From contig CAJTUC010000008.1 in NCBI GenBank assembly GCA_910579395.1, positions 50,168 through 114,167 on the forward strand: DNA of 64,000 bases, given 5' to 3'. The notes below the pieces were generated by a model. The model saw nothing but the letters and a program-made list of their open reading frames with translations, made no database searches and was not told where the DNA came from. The number at the start of each line of letters is the position of its first letter. Position 1 is the stretch's first letter. This DNA comes from an uncultured Lachnospiraceae bacterium. Lineage in GTDB: Bacteria > Bacillota > Clostridia > Lachnospirales > Lachnospiraceae. This document shows positions 54,741-63,586 of this stretch, one piece after another. Both the position numbers and the translations under genes were made by a program.

Positions 54741-56405
54741 ATGAAAATACGAAAGAAAGAGGCGTCTTTTAGCGGAGGAAGCATACGAAAGAATAATAGA
54801 AACAATCTTGCGGCGAACGCGGGAATCATCACTTATATGCTCATACTCGGTATGAGGATTCCGTTCGCGGGAATCATCGGGGATGCCGGAATCGGTTTGC
54901 TTGCCCCGGCCTTTGAACTTTATATGATGGTCATGTTATTATTTAGTTATGGGATTTCCAGAACGATGACGGGGCTGATTCGTTACCGAGTCAAAAGAGG
55001 ACAATTTAAAAATGCAGACAGGATATTCCATACGGCGCTCAGGCTTTCCTTGCTTTTTGGACTGATCCTTGCACTTGTGCTGGCGGCGGGGGCCGGTTTC
55101 CTTTCTGAAACGGTGTTTCTGGAAACGATGAGCAGCCGGGTGATTCTGGTGGCAGCACCGATCACAGTGTTGACTGCGGCAGTCAGTGCCTTCAGAGGTT
55201 TTTTTAACGGAAATGGTTTTGGGCCATTGGTCGCGTGGTCTCAATATATTGAAAAAACAGTGATGCTGATTGCCGGTATTGTCAGTGGAAAACTTTATTA
55301 TGGATATGGCCGGAAGGTAGCGGCGCTTTTGAAAAATGATATGCCGGCATATGCGAACGGTGCGTTCGGCGTGATGATAGGCATTATGATAGCGGAACTG
55401 ATCACATTGATTTATCTGTCGGCGGCTTATGCTTTATCTTACGGTTCATGGAAAAGACAGCAGATGCAGGATGCCGGAAGAAGAACAGAGAGCAGCGGAG
55501 AAATCGTAGGAATGTTGTTTGGTAACGGATTACCGATGGTGCTTGTTGTTCTGCTTTCCAATAGTTTTATGATGATAGACCAGCGGTTCTTTAATTATTG
55601 TATGAACCGAAAGGAAATGGGCGATGTAAGAACGGCCATATGGGGATCCTATTATGGGAAATATGCGGTGCTTGCGGGAATAGGTGCAGCATTTGCCTGT
55701 CTGGCGGTGCATGGCTCCATTGGGAAAATAGCCGCTTCTTATGATAAAGAGGAGTACAGGCTGATGCGTGAGCGCATCGGAACTGCGGTCAAAAAAGTCT
55801 GTGTTACTGCTTTTCCAGCAGCGGTCATGTTGGCCGTACTGGCGGAAAGCTTTGTTACCGGATTGTATAAAGGTGAGAGTGAGCAGGCAGTTCTGGTGCT
55901 CAGACAGGGAACGATTGTTATATTCTTTTATGGAATTGCTTATTTGTTCTGTCAATTGATGTTGAAAATGCGCATGCTAAAAGAATTGTTATTCTGCCTT
56001 GCTGTTTCCTTTGCGGTTCATATTCTGGCAGTACTCCTGTTTGTACGAAACGGGCTGCTCGGTGCAGAGGGAATCGTCTATTCCGTTATTCTTTTTACAG
56101 GCGTTCTGGCGGTCATGGGATTCGTTCTCGTGAGCCGGCGGGTCAGCTATAAACAGGAATGGATATATTCTTTCGCTTTTCCGGCTGCGGCTGCGGCTGT
56201 TTCCGGTTTGGCTGCCATGCTGTTGAACAGACTGCTCTTTGCGCTTGTGGGAGCGATACCGACACTTCTGATCAGCTGCCTTGTCGGAACGGTTCTTTAT
56301 ATGATACTGGTCGTCCTGCTTCATGTCGTAAATGAAAGTGAACTTTCGGAGATGCCTTTTGGCGGCATCTGGATTGCAGTCGGGAGATTACTCGGTGTCT
56401 TATGA
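54741..56405 (+). CDS. Polysaccharide/lipid flippase, MVF/SpoVB-like (MOP superfamily)
   Basis: A 554-residue membrane protein with about fourteen hydrophobic segments, starting with LAANAGIITYMLILGMR and containing AFRGFFNGNGFGPLVAWSQY, the signature part of SpoVB/MurJ-type lipid-linked sugar flippases. In other Clostridia, ybeY is often followed by dgkA, cdd and era; here the flippase takes that place. SpoVB acts in spore cortex synthesis, and other sporulation genes are adjacent, but a role in vegetative wall or capsule export is equally possible. Ribosome site AGGAAGG about 9 nt before the ATG. Confidence 0.8.
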   Translation: MKIRKKEASFSGGSIRKNNRNNLAANAGIITYMLILGMRIPFAGIIGDAGIGLLAPAFELYMMVMLLFSYGISRTMTGLIRYRVKRGQFKNADRIFHTALRLSLLFGLILALVLAAGAGFLSETVFLETMSSRVILVAAPITVLTAAVSAFRGFFNGNGFGPLVAWSQYIEKTVMLIAGIVSGKLYYGYGRKVAALLKNDMPAYANGAFGVMIGIMIAELITLIYLSAAYALSYGSWKRQQMQDAGRRTESSGEIVGMLFGNGLPMVLVVLLSNSFMMIDQRFFNYCMNRKEMGDVRTAIWGSYYGKYAVLAGIGAAFACLAVHGSIGKIAASYDKEEYRLMRERIGTAVKKVCVTAFPAAVMLAVLAESFVTGLYKGESEQAVLVLRQGTIVIFFYGIAYLFCQLMLKMRMLKELLFCLAVSFAVHILAVLLFVRNGLLGAEGIVYSVILFTGVLAVMGFVLVSRRVSYKQEWIYSFAFPAAAAAVSGLAAMLLNRLLFALVGAIPTLLISCLVGTVLYMILVVLLHVVNESELSEMPFGGIWIAVGRLLGVL

Positions 56406-56500
56406 TATTCTTTTAGAAAACGAATGGAAAACTGAATAAATTTATAAATTTGACTGATACTGATAATAGATGACTTTTGGGAAGGGAAGGCTTACCGGAA

Positions 56501-57193
56501 ATGAAAGTTATAAAACGTATCAGTCTTTTTTTGGCTATGGCAGGAATCATGTTCAGTGCCGGCAGTTATGCGACCCTGAAAGCGGAACAGTTTTTCTATC
56601 CGAACAAATATGACAAGGATGAGAAAAGTACGGTAACAGAGGAACAGAATGCTTCGCGTGCTGCGGTGAATGGGAGCGGTACGGGCGCTTTCTATCAGGA
56701 AGAAGAAAAGGCGAGGGAACAGGTCATTGAAGCTGCGGTTGAGAAGGCACCCGTGATCACGGCGGATACCATTTATCTGATCGAAGAAGTAAATCTGTCT
56801 GATGGAACGATAGTGGAGAAAGAAGAGCCGATTCCGGTGAAATATATCGGACTGGACAGGCTGGCCTTTATCGAAGAACTGGAAGCATATGACCGGAATC
56901 CGGCGCTTTCCGATTTAAAGCTGGGTTTTCAGAATATTGAACTGTCCAGTTTTTCAAAGGAAAGAGTAGTCATCTGCAAATATTACAGACCGGAGCCGGA
57001 AGAGAAAGGCTTTTATCTGATGGTAGCCGACCATTTTGTCATCGTTTATGAAGAAGACAAAAAGACTATCCATATGAATACGGATATTTTGCTGGAAGGT
57101 CTGAGCGAAGAACTGCAGACGGAAATAATCGGCGGAAAGTATATCGAGAATGAGAAGGAACTTTATAATTTTCTTGAGTCTTATTCCAGTTAG
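56501..57193 (+). CDS. Exported or membrane-anchored protein, possibly BofC-like
   Basis: A 230-residue protein with an N-terminal hydrophobic segment (IKRISLFLAMAGIMFSAG, about 5-22) that could be an uncleaved anchor. After a Gln/Glu/Ala-rich linker, the C-terminal domain (about 85-230) contains YRPEPEEKGFYLMVADHFV and ELQTEIIGGKYIENEKELYN. The last part recalls the C-terminal domain of BofC, an inhibitor in sigma-K checkpoint signalling; this is a weak resemblance and I hold it loosely. ATG 56501 follows GGGAAGG; the frame opens eight codons earlier. Confidence 0.65.
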   Translation: MKVIKRISLFLAMAGIMFSAGSYATLKAEQFFYPNKYDKDEKSTVTEEQNASRAAVNGSGTGAFYQEEEKAREQVIEAAVEKAPVITADTIYLIEEVNLSDGTIVEKEEPIPVKYIGLDRLAFIEELEAYDRNPALSDLKLGFQNIELSSFSKERVVICKYYRPEPEEKGFYLMVADHFVIVYEEDKKTIHMNTDILLEGLSEELQTEIIGGKYIENEKELYNFLESYSS

Positions 57194-57208
57194 TGATATC
57201 ATAATAAA

Positions 57209-58498
57209 ATGGACAGAAAAATTGCGATTATCGGGGGCGGGGCGGCCGGCATGATGGCTGCCGTTCAGGCGGCGGAGGCAGGTGTCTGCGCAGACCTTTA
57301 TGAGAGAAATGACAGAGTTGGGAAAAAACTGCTTGCCACGGGAAATGGCAGATGCAACTTTTCAAACAGGGATATGAACAGAGATGCCTATTACGGCAGC
57401 GCTGTTTCTTTTTATGAGAAATTTTTTTCGGTGTTCGGCGTTTCAGAAACGATTGACTTTTTTGGTCAACACGGAATGCTTATCAAAGACAGGAACGGTT
57501 ATCTCTATCCGCTGTCGGAACAGGCATCGACCGTACTCGATATTTTTCGGTTTGCACTGGAAAAAGCGAACATTCATCTACATATGGACAGCAAAGTGAA
57601 GGCTCTGTCGAGGGAACGGAGGACGGGTGGTTTTCAGGTGATACTCGATGGGGAAAAAAGACAGGAGCCGTGTCTTTATCAGGCGGTCATTCTTGCCTGC
57701 GGCGGTATGGCGGCGCCAAAGACCGGCTCTGACGGGAACGGCTATGCGCTGGCCGAAAGTTTCGGCCATCATATCGTGGAGCCTGTACCGGCGCTCGTGC
57801 AGCTTCGGTGTCAGGGAGATTTCTGGAAAAGCGTAGCGGGAGTTCGTACGGAAGCGGCATTAGAACTTTTTATCGATGGAAGGAAAAGAAGCGCCGTACG
57901 GGGAGAACTGCAGTTGACGGATTACGGCATTTCAGGCATTCCGGTCTTTCAGTTCAGCAGAGAAGCCGCTTATGCGCTTTTATACAAAAAGCAGGTATCG
58001 GTAAAGATTGATTTTTTGCCGGATTATGAAGAAAAAGCATATCGGCAGTTCTGGGAGAGCCGTTTTGACACGGGAAGGGAACAGACACTGGAGCAGTTTC
58101 TGACAGGAATTTCCAATAAAAAGATCAACCAGCTCGTCATCAGGCTGGCAGGATGTAAGCCTTCGGATACCGCCGGGCGGCTCCCGGAAGGAAAACGGAG
58201 AAAGATTGCGGAATTGTATCGGTATTTCACCGTCATGGTCAGCGGAACGAAAGGATTTGAACAGGCACAGGCCAGTGCCGGCGGTATTTTGGCAGAGGAA
58301 CTGACGGATAGATTGGAATCGGTTTATGTGCCGGGGCTTTTTATGGCGGGAGAGATCATTGATATGGACGGTATCTGCGGCGGCTATAATCTGCAGTGGG
58401 CCTGGACGAGCGGTGTCATAGCGGGAAGGGCCGCGGCCGAATATGTCTGCGGTGTCCGTGGGCAGGCCATGAAAGGAACAGGGCAGCGTCATGATTAG
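57209..58498 (+). CDS. HI0933-family FAD-dependent oxidoreductase
   Basis: A 429-residue flavoprotein. It starts with the dinucleotide-binding fold (IAIIGGGAAGMMAAVQAAEA, then YERNDRVGKKLLATGNGRCNFSN), the hallmark of the HI0933/YhiN group, and ends with the second FAD motif (GLFMAGEIIDMDGICGGYNLQWAWTSGVIAG). Substrate unknown. No good ribosome site is visible in the 16 bp gap from the previous gene. Its end overlaps the next flavoprotein gene by 8 bp. Confidence 0.9.
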   Translation: MDRKIAIIGGGAAGMMAAVQAAEAGVCADLYERNDRVGKKLLATGNGRCNFSNRDMNRDAYYGSAVSFYEKFFSVFGVSETIDFFGQHGMLIKDRNGYLYPLSEQASTVLDIFRFALEKANIHLHMDSKVKALSRERRTGGFQVILDGEKRQEPCLYQAVILACGGMAAPKTGSDGNGYALAESFGHHIVEPVPALVQLRCQGDFWKSVAGVRTEAALELFIDGRKRSAVRGELQLTDYGISGIPVFQFSREAAYALLYKKQVSVKIDFLPDYEEKAYRQFWESRFDTGREQTLEQFLTGISNKKINQLVIRLAGCKPSDTAGRLPEGKRRKIAELYRYFTVMVSGTKGFEQAQASAGGILAEELTDRLESVYVPGLFMAGEIIDMDGICGGYNLQWAWTSGVIAGRAAAEYVCGVRGQAMKGTGQRHD

Positions 58499-60182
58499 GA
58501 TCAGTCAAATAAAAATGCCGGTTTCCCATAAGGAAGGGGCACTGCCCGAAAAGGCGGCAGAATTATTACATATTGAAAAAAAGGACATTATTTCCTGGAA
58601 AATTACCAAAAAGTCGATAGATGCCAGAAAGAAACCGGATATTTATTTTATTTATACGATAGATGTGGAAGTCGCTGAGGAAGAGAAGCTTTTGCGGCGG
58701 CTTAGCAGGAATTTCCGTACAAGAGCGGGAATGCGGGGGATTCAGATTCAGAAGGCAGAGGAAATTTCGTATCATTTTCCGAAAGCCATGATGCCTTCCG
58801 ATGCCGGACGTCCGGTCATCATCGGAACGGGGCCGGCGGGTCTGTTCTGCGGCTATCTGCTGGCGAAGCACGGTTATCGGCCGATTCTGCTGGAACGGGG
58901 AAAGGCCGTCGAGGACAGGAGAAAGGATGTTGAATCATTTTGGAAGACAGGGGTTCTGCAGCCGGATTCCAATGTGCAATTTGGCGAGGGCGGCGCGGGC
59001 ACTTTTTCGGACGGCAAACTCAATACGCTCGTGAAGGACAGGAACGGCAGAAACAGGGAAGTGCTCAGGATTTTTGCACGGGCAGGGGCACCGGAAGAGA
59101 TTCTCTATGAAGCAAAGCCGCATATTGGGACCGATTTGCTGATGCGTGTTGTGCGGAATATGCGGGAAGAAATTCTTACATGGGGAGGAGAAGTGCGGTT
59201 TGAAAGTAAAGTAACGGATATTCTGATTGACAGCGGCGCTATACGGGGCGTTGTCATAAACGATACGGAGCGATTGGAAACGGATACAGTCGTGTTGGCA
59301 ATCGGACACAGTGCACGGGATACTTTCCAGATGCTCTATGAGCGGGCAGTTCCGATGGAAGCGAAGTCGTTTGCGGTAGGATTGCGGGTGGAACATCCGC
59401 GGCGGATGATAGACCGGATACAGTACGGTATGGAAGAGAATCCTTTTTTGCAGGCTGCAGATTATAAAGTAACGGCTAAGACGGAAAGCGGAAGAGGGGT
59501 ATATTCTTTCTGCATGTGTCCGGGCGGCTATGTGGTAAACGCCTCTTCGGAAAAAGGGCGGTTAGCCATAAACGGTATGAGCTACAGCGGGAGAGCCGGC
59601 AGGAACAGCAACAGTGCCGTGATCGTTACCGTGACGCCGGAAGATTTTGAAAGCGGTCATCCGCTTTCGGGCATTGCATTTCAGCGGATGCTGGAGGAAA
59701 AAGCATATCAGGTCGGTCATGGCAGTATACCGGTAGAACGTTACGGCGATTTTAAGAAAGCGGTGACAGGAAAAGAACCGGAACCTTCCAGAATTGTGCA
59801 GGAATACCCCGATTTTACCCCGGAACAAAAAGGCGGTTATCGTTCTTCATCGGTAGAAACGGACGCAGTCCCGTTTGCACAGGCGCAAATGGAATTTGCG
59901 CCTGTGCACTTAATCCTGCCGGAATCCCTGAATCTTGCCTTTATAGAAGGAATGGAACAGTTCGACCGGAAACTGCCCGGTTTTCAGGACAGCGGCGTGT
60001 ACGTATCGGGTGTGGAGAGCAGGACCTCTTCTCCTGTGCGGATTTGCCGGGACGAGACCGGACAGTCTACAGTCAGAGGACTATATCCATGCGGCGAAGG
60101 CGCGGGATATGCGGGCGGTATCACGTCGGCAGCAATGGACGGTATTTATATTGCGGAAAAAATTGCGGAGCATGGATTTTAA
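58491..60182 (+). CDS. FAD-dependent dehydrogenase (COG2509-type)
   Basis: A 563-residue flavoprotein. A small N-terminal domain (about 1-95, VSHKEGALPEKAAELL) precedes the FAD-binding fold (PVIIGTGPAGLFCGYLLAKHGY, about 103-125). Further signatures are GEGGAGTFSDGKLNTLVKDRN, RVEHPRRMIDRIQYG, YVVNASSEKGRLAINGMSYS and the C-terminal YPCGEGAGYAGGITSAAMDG. The natural substrate of this conserved group is not established. It overlaps the HI0933-type gene upstream, so the two are translated together. Confidence 0.9.
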   Translation: MIRISQIKMPVSHKEGALPEKAAELLHIEKKDIISWKITKKSIDARKKPDIYFIYTIDVEVAEEEKLLRRLSRNFRTRAGMRGIQIQKAEEISYHFPKAMMPSDAGRPVIIGTGPAGLFCGYLLAKHGYRPILLERGKAVEDRRKDVESFWKTGVLQPDSNVQFGEGGAGTFSDGKLNTLVKDRNGRNREVLRIFARAGAPEEILYEAKPHIGTDLLMRVVRNMREEILTWGGEVRFESKVTDILIDSGAIRGVVINDTERLETDTVVLAIGHSARDTFQMLYERAVPMEAKSFAVGLRVEHPRRMIDRIQYGMEENPFLQAADYKVTAKTESGRGVYSFCMCPGGYVVNASSEKGRLAINGMSYSGRAGRNSNSAVIVTVTPEDFESGHPLSGIAFQRMLEEKAYQVGHGSIPVERYGDFKKAVTGKEPEPSRIVQEYPDFTPEQKGGYRSSSVETDAVPFAQAQMEFAPVHLILPESLNLAFIEGMEQFDRKLPGFQDSGVYVSGVESRTSSPVRICRDETGQSTVRGLYPCGEGAGYAGGITSAAMDGIYIAEKIAEHGF

Positions 60183-60203
60183 ATATAGAATGGAGCGTTT
60201 ACA

Positions 60204-61064
60204 ATGGTAGATTTAAGAGAAATGATGAAAGATAAGAAGAGGATCGTGATCAAGATTGGTTCCTCTTCTTTGCAGCATACGGAAACAGGGGATCTGGATT
60301 ATACGAAACTGGACGTGCTCGTCCGGGAACTTTGCGACCTGCGGAATCAGGGAAAAGATGTGGTGCTCGTTACATCGGGGGCGATTGCGGTCGGCAGGAA
60401 GGCTGTTTTCATCAAAGATGAAAAAGAAGATAACCCGATTGCGGTCAAGCAGGCCTATGCGGCGGTCGGTCAGGCAAGACTTATGATGACATACCAGAAG
60501 ATTTTTGCGGAATATAATCAGGTGGCGGCGCAGATTTTAATGACAAAGAATACGATTGTGGATAATCTGAATCGTTTCAATGCGCAGAATACATTCGCGG
60601 AGCTGTTCAAACTCGGCGTTATTCCGATTGTGAACGAGAATGATACGGTCGCTACTTATGAGATTGAAATCGGTGATAACGATACCCTGTCTGCTATCGT
60701 GGCATCCCTCGTCAAAGCAGATTTATTGATTCTTTTATCGGATATCGACGGTCTGTATACGGATGATCCGCGGAAAAACCCGGATGCGCAATATATAGAG
60801 GTGGTGGAAAAACTAACGGACGAATTGATGGAAATGGGGAAAACCTCTACCGGAAGTGATTCCGGTACCGGCGGTATGAATACAAAGTTACAGGCTGCAA
60901 AGATTGCGGGCAGTACGGGCGTTGACATGATCATTGCCAACAGTAAAGATATCAAGGTAATCCACAGACTGTTGTCCGGCCAGAAAATCGGGACACTTTT
61001 CCTGGCGGACCCGGATGAAAATTTTGATCTGCCATTGTATGTGCAGCAGATGCACAGGGAATGA
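60204..61064 (+). CDS. proB: Glutamate 5-kinase
   Basis: First step of proline synthesis: phosphorylates glutamate. The 286-residue protein has the amino-acid-kinase fold with VIKIGSSSLQ, VLVTSGAIAVGRKA, VNENDTVATYEIEIGDNDTL and GTGGMNTKLQAAKIAGSTGV. It lacks the C-terminal PUA domain present in the E. coli enzyme, as in many Firmicutes. The last codons run into structured element copy 5, which supplies the stop codon. proA follows two genes later. Confidence 0.95.
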   Translation: MVDLREMMKDKKRIVIKIGSSSLQHTETGDLDYTKLDVLVRELCDLRNQGKDVVLVTSGAIAVGRKAVFIKDEKEDNPIAVKQAYAAVGQARLMMTYQKIFAEYNQVAAQILMTKNTIVDNLNRFNAQNTFAELFKLGVIPIVNENDTVATYEIEIGDNDTLSAIVASLVKADLLILLSDIDGLYTDDPRKNPDAQYIEVVEKLTDELMEMGKTSTGSDSGTGGMNTKLQAAKIAGSTGVDMIIANSKDIKVIHRLLSGQKIGTLFLADPDENFDLPLYVQQMHRE

Positions 61065-61142
61065 AGATTTTCTAAGGCGTCGAAAGACGCCGCCTAAGAA
61101 AATCTAATCATTCCCGGCAGAACGTCCGGTTGGACGTTCTGC
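61057..61142 (+). ncRNA. Two-hairpin element, copy 5 (between proB and DUF896 gene)
   Basis: GGGAATGA (61057-61064) pairs with TCATTCCC (61108-61115), with inner stems AGATTTTCT/AGAAAATCT and GCGTC/GACGC. Then GCAGAACGTCC (61117-61127) pairs with GGACGTTCTGC (61132-61142). The first hairpin is nearly identical to that at 40556-40617, with changes mainly in the loop and compensated stem bases. It starts inside the last proB codons and gives their TGA. No promoter is seen directly before this copy. Confidence 0.7.
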
Positions 61143-61221
61143 GAGGCTGTGAGGAAGGACGCCGGTTGGGAAAATCTAGGTTGTTCTGCCAAGTGGCGGA
61201 CGGAAAAAGAGGAGAAAGAGA

Positions 61222-61461
61222 ATGGGTGGTAATGGAATAGAAGCGATGATTCAAAGGATCAATGAATTGTATCATAAGTCGCAGGCGGAGGGGTTGACGG
61301 ATGCGGAGAAAAAGGAGCAGGCAGAGCTTCGAAGAGCTTATGTGGCGAATGTCAGGAATAATTTGAAAAGCCAGCTCGATAATATCTCCATTGTGGAAAA
61401 GGATGGAACGATAACAAATCTTGGTGAAAAGCATAATCAGGCGGACGGTTCACAGGAATAG
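61222..61461 (+). CDS. DUF896 / UPF0291 family small protein (YnzC-like)
   Basis: A 79-residue protein with the family pattern IQRINELYHKSQAEGLTDAE, EQAELRRAYVANVRNN and LKSQLDNISIVEKDG. Members form a small helical hairpin; the role is unknown, with one Bacillus relative linked to the SOS response. Start ATG follows GAGGAGAAAG. It lies in the proline gene group after the structured element and 27 bp before the cyclo-ligase. Confidence 0.88.
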   Translation: MGGNGIEAMIQRINELYHKSQAEGLTDAEKKEQAELRRAYVANVRNNLKSQLDNISIVEKDGTITNLGEKHNQADGSQE

Positions 61462-61487
61462 AAAGGAATACTGGAAAAGAAACACTG

Positions 61488-62078
61488 ATGGAAGAGAAGA
61501 AGAGGCTTAGAAAGCAGATTTTAGCGCTGCGGGACGCAATGCCGGCAGATGAGCGGGAGGAAAAGAGCCGCCGGATAGCGGAAATGCTGGTATCGATGCC
61601 ACTTTATGACGGCACGGATATTCTTTTGACTTATGTAAACTATCAAAGTGAAGTCGATACGACTGACTTGGTCAATAAGGCTTTGGCGGACGGAAAGCGG
61701 GTTTTTGCACCGAAAGTATCCGGAGAAACAATGGAATTTTATCAACTGACCGGAATGGAGGACTTACAGGAAGGATATAAGGGAATCAGGGAGCCGGTTT
61801 GCGGGAAGATGTTTGATGCGGAAACGGTTAAAGGCCAAATGCTTATGCTGATGCCGGGGGCTGTTTTCGATGAGGAATGTCATCGGATTGGTTACGGAAA
61901 AGGATTTTATGATAGATATTTAAAGCGTCTATTGAAAACGGGGATCTCTGTTCAGACGCTTGCTTTGTGTTATGAATGTCAGGTCTTGTCGAAAATACCG
62001 TTTGAAAAGCATGATGTCAGACCACAGGCAATTTTGACAGAGATGCAGTTCAGAAGGTGTTCGAATGGAACAAATTGA
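61488..62078 (+). CDS. 5-formyltetrahydrofolate cyclo-ligase
   Basis: Converts 5-formyl-THF to methenyl-THF with ATP, returning an inactive storage form to the one-carbon pool served by fhs and folD. The 196-residue protein has KKRLRKQILALRDAMP at the start, the ATP site LMLMPGAVFDEECHRIGYGKGFYDRYL and the substrate loop GIREP. A short gap to the DUF896 gene and 32 bp to proA suggest a shared transcript. Confidence 0.95.
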   Translation: MEEKKRLRKQILALRDAMPADEREEKSRRIAEMLVSMPLYDGTDILLTYVNYQSEVDTTDLVNKALADGKRVFAPKVSGETMEFYQLTGMEDLQEGYKGIREPVCGKMFDAETVKGQMLMLMPGAVFDEECHRIGYGKGFYDRYLKRLLKTGISVQTLALCYECQVLSKIPFEKHDVRPQAILTEMQFRRCSNGTN

Positions 62079-62110
62079 GATAAATCGAGAAAGGAACAGG
62101 GGGCATAACG

Positions 62111-63367
62111 ATGAATAAGATGAATAATTTGGAAGAACTGGGAAAAAGAGCAACAGAAGCGAAGTATATATTACAGGCGTTGTCTGCAGAAAGGAAGAAT
62201 GAAGCGTTACAGGCGGTTGCAAAAGCTTTTTTGGCAAGAAAACAGGAAATGCTTTCTGCCAATGAGAAGGATTTGAAAATTGGGGAAGAAAACGGCATGC
62301 ACCCTGGTCTGCTCGACAGACTCAGACTGACGGATGAGCGGATTTGCGGGATGGCGGATGGTCTGATGGAGATTACGGAGCTTTCTGACCCGATTGGGGA
62401 GATATTGGAGCGTTTTGACAGGCCAAATGGGCTGCACATTACCAAACTGCGCGTTCCGTTCGGTGTTATCGGTATCATTTATGAGTCCAGGCCGAATGTT
62501 ACTGCGGATGCTTTTGGATTGTGTTTTAAGACCGGCAATGCAGTCATCTTAAAAGGCGGGAAGGATGCGATTCATTCCAATATTGTGATTTCCGAGATCA
62601 TTCGGGAAACTTTGGAGCAGGAGGGCATTGTGAAGGATGCAATTCAGCTGATCACGGATACGGACAGACAGACAACGAACGAGTTCATGAGGCTGAGCCG
62701 GTATGTGGATGTGCTGATTCCGAGGGGCGGAGCAGGATTAATCCGCGCCGTTGTGGAGAACAGTACGATTCCGGTCATTGAGACCGGAACGGGGAACTGC
62801 CACATCTATATCGATGAGGATGCGGATATTGCGAAAGCGGTCCCGATCATCATCAATGCCAAGACACAGCGCATCGGAGTCTGCAATTCCTGTGAATCGC
62901 TTGTGATTCATGAAAAAATCGCAGACAGGTTTCTCCCGGCGCTTGGCGAGGTCCTGCGGGAGAAAAATGTGGAGATGCGGGGCGATGAGCGGGTAAGAAA
63001 ACTGATTCCCGACTGTCTGTGCGCAACGGAGGAAGATTATGGGACGGAATATCTGGACTATATTATTTCCATGAAAACAGTTTCCTGTCTGGAAGAGGCG
63101 ATTGCTCATATAAATCGCTATACGACCCGCCATTCCGATGCCATTGTTACGGAAAATGAAGAGCATGCCCAATCATTCTTACAGGGAATCGATTCGGCTT
63201 GTGTTTATGTCAATGCGTCTACCAGATTTACTGATGGATTTGAGTTCGGTTTCGGTGCGGAAATCGGAATCAGTACCCAGAAGCTTCATGCGAGAGGGCC
63301 TATGGGGCTGAAAGAACTGACCACATATAAGTATACAATTGTCGGAGATGGACAGACAAGACCGTAA
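62111..63367 (+). CDS. proA: Gamma-glutamyl phosphate reductase
   Basis: Second step of proline synthesis: reduces glutamyl-5-phosphate to the semialdehyde. The 418-residue protein has aldehyde-dehydrogenase-like motifs: [56 protein letters not shown], and the catalytic Cys in [16 protein letters not shown]; the end shows [20 protein letters not shown]. Start [11 protein letters not shown]; the second ATG at 62120 is an alternative. It completes proB-DUF896-cyclo-ligase-proA. Confidence 0.96.
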   Translation: MNKMNNLEELGKRATEAKYILQALSAERKNEALQAVAKAFLARKQEMLSANEKDLKIGEENGMHPGLLDRLRLTDERICGMADGLMEITELSDPIGEILERFDRPNGLHITKLRVPFGVIGIIYESRPNVTADAFGLCFKTGNAVILKGGKDAIHSNIVISEIIRETLEQEGIVKDAIQLITDTDRQTTNEFMRLSRYVDVLIPRGGAGLIRAVVENSTIPVIETGTGNCHIYIDEDADIAKAVPIIINAKTQRIGVCNSCESLVIHEKIADRFLPALGEVLREKNVEMRGDERVRKLIPDCLCATEEDYGTEYLDYIISMKTVSCLEEAIAHINRYTTRHSDAIVTENEEHAQSFLQGIDSACVYVNASTRFTDGFEFGFGAEIGISTQKLHARGPMGLKELTTYKYTIVGDGQTRP

Positions 63368-63463
63368 ATATGGGAAAATTTTGTATTCTCGTTTTTCTTT
63401 TTGAAATTGTTTGAAAAATCAGGAGTTTTTCGCAAATAAATTATTTTTTTTCACACAGTCCTA

Positions 63464-63472
63464 TGATATAAT
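63464..63472 (+). promoter_or_regulatory. Extended -10 promoter of the interrupted gene
   Basis: TGATATAAT (TG at 63464-63465, TATAAT at 63467-63472). No good -35 is seen at 17 nt. It stands 37 bp before the ATG at 63509. Confidence 0.45.
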
Positions 63473-63508
63473 AAAAAAATACTAACAGGAAAACGGGGAG
63501 AGATGCTT

Positions 63509-63586
63509 ATGACGGACAAAGAGAAGAAAGAAACGAGAACGAAGAAAAAGGGTTTGGGGATTCAATGTCGTCAACTTAAGCCATAG
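63509..63586 (+). pseudogene. Gene start cut off, probably by IS insertion
   Basis: ATG 63509 has GGGGAG 8 nt upstream and a promoter-like -10 before it, so it looks like a real gene start. The frame reads MTDKEKKETRTKKKGLGI and ends after 25 codons in sequence that already looks like the mobile element. The basic N-terminus resembles that of membrane receptors such as methyl-accepting proteins, but this cannot be shown. The rest of the gene, if present, lies beyond the right edge. Confidence 0.5.
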
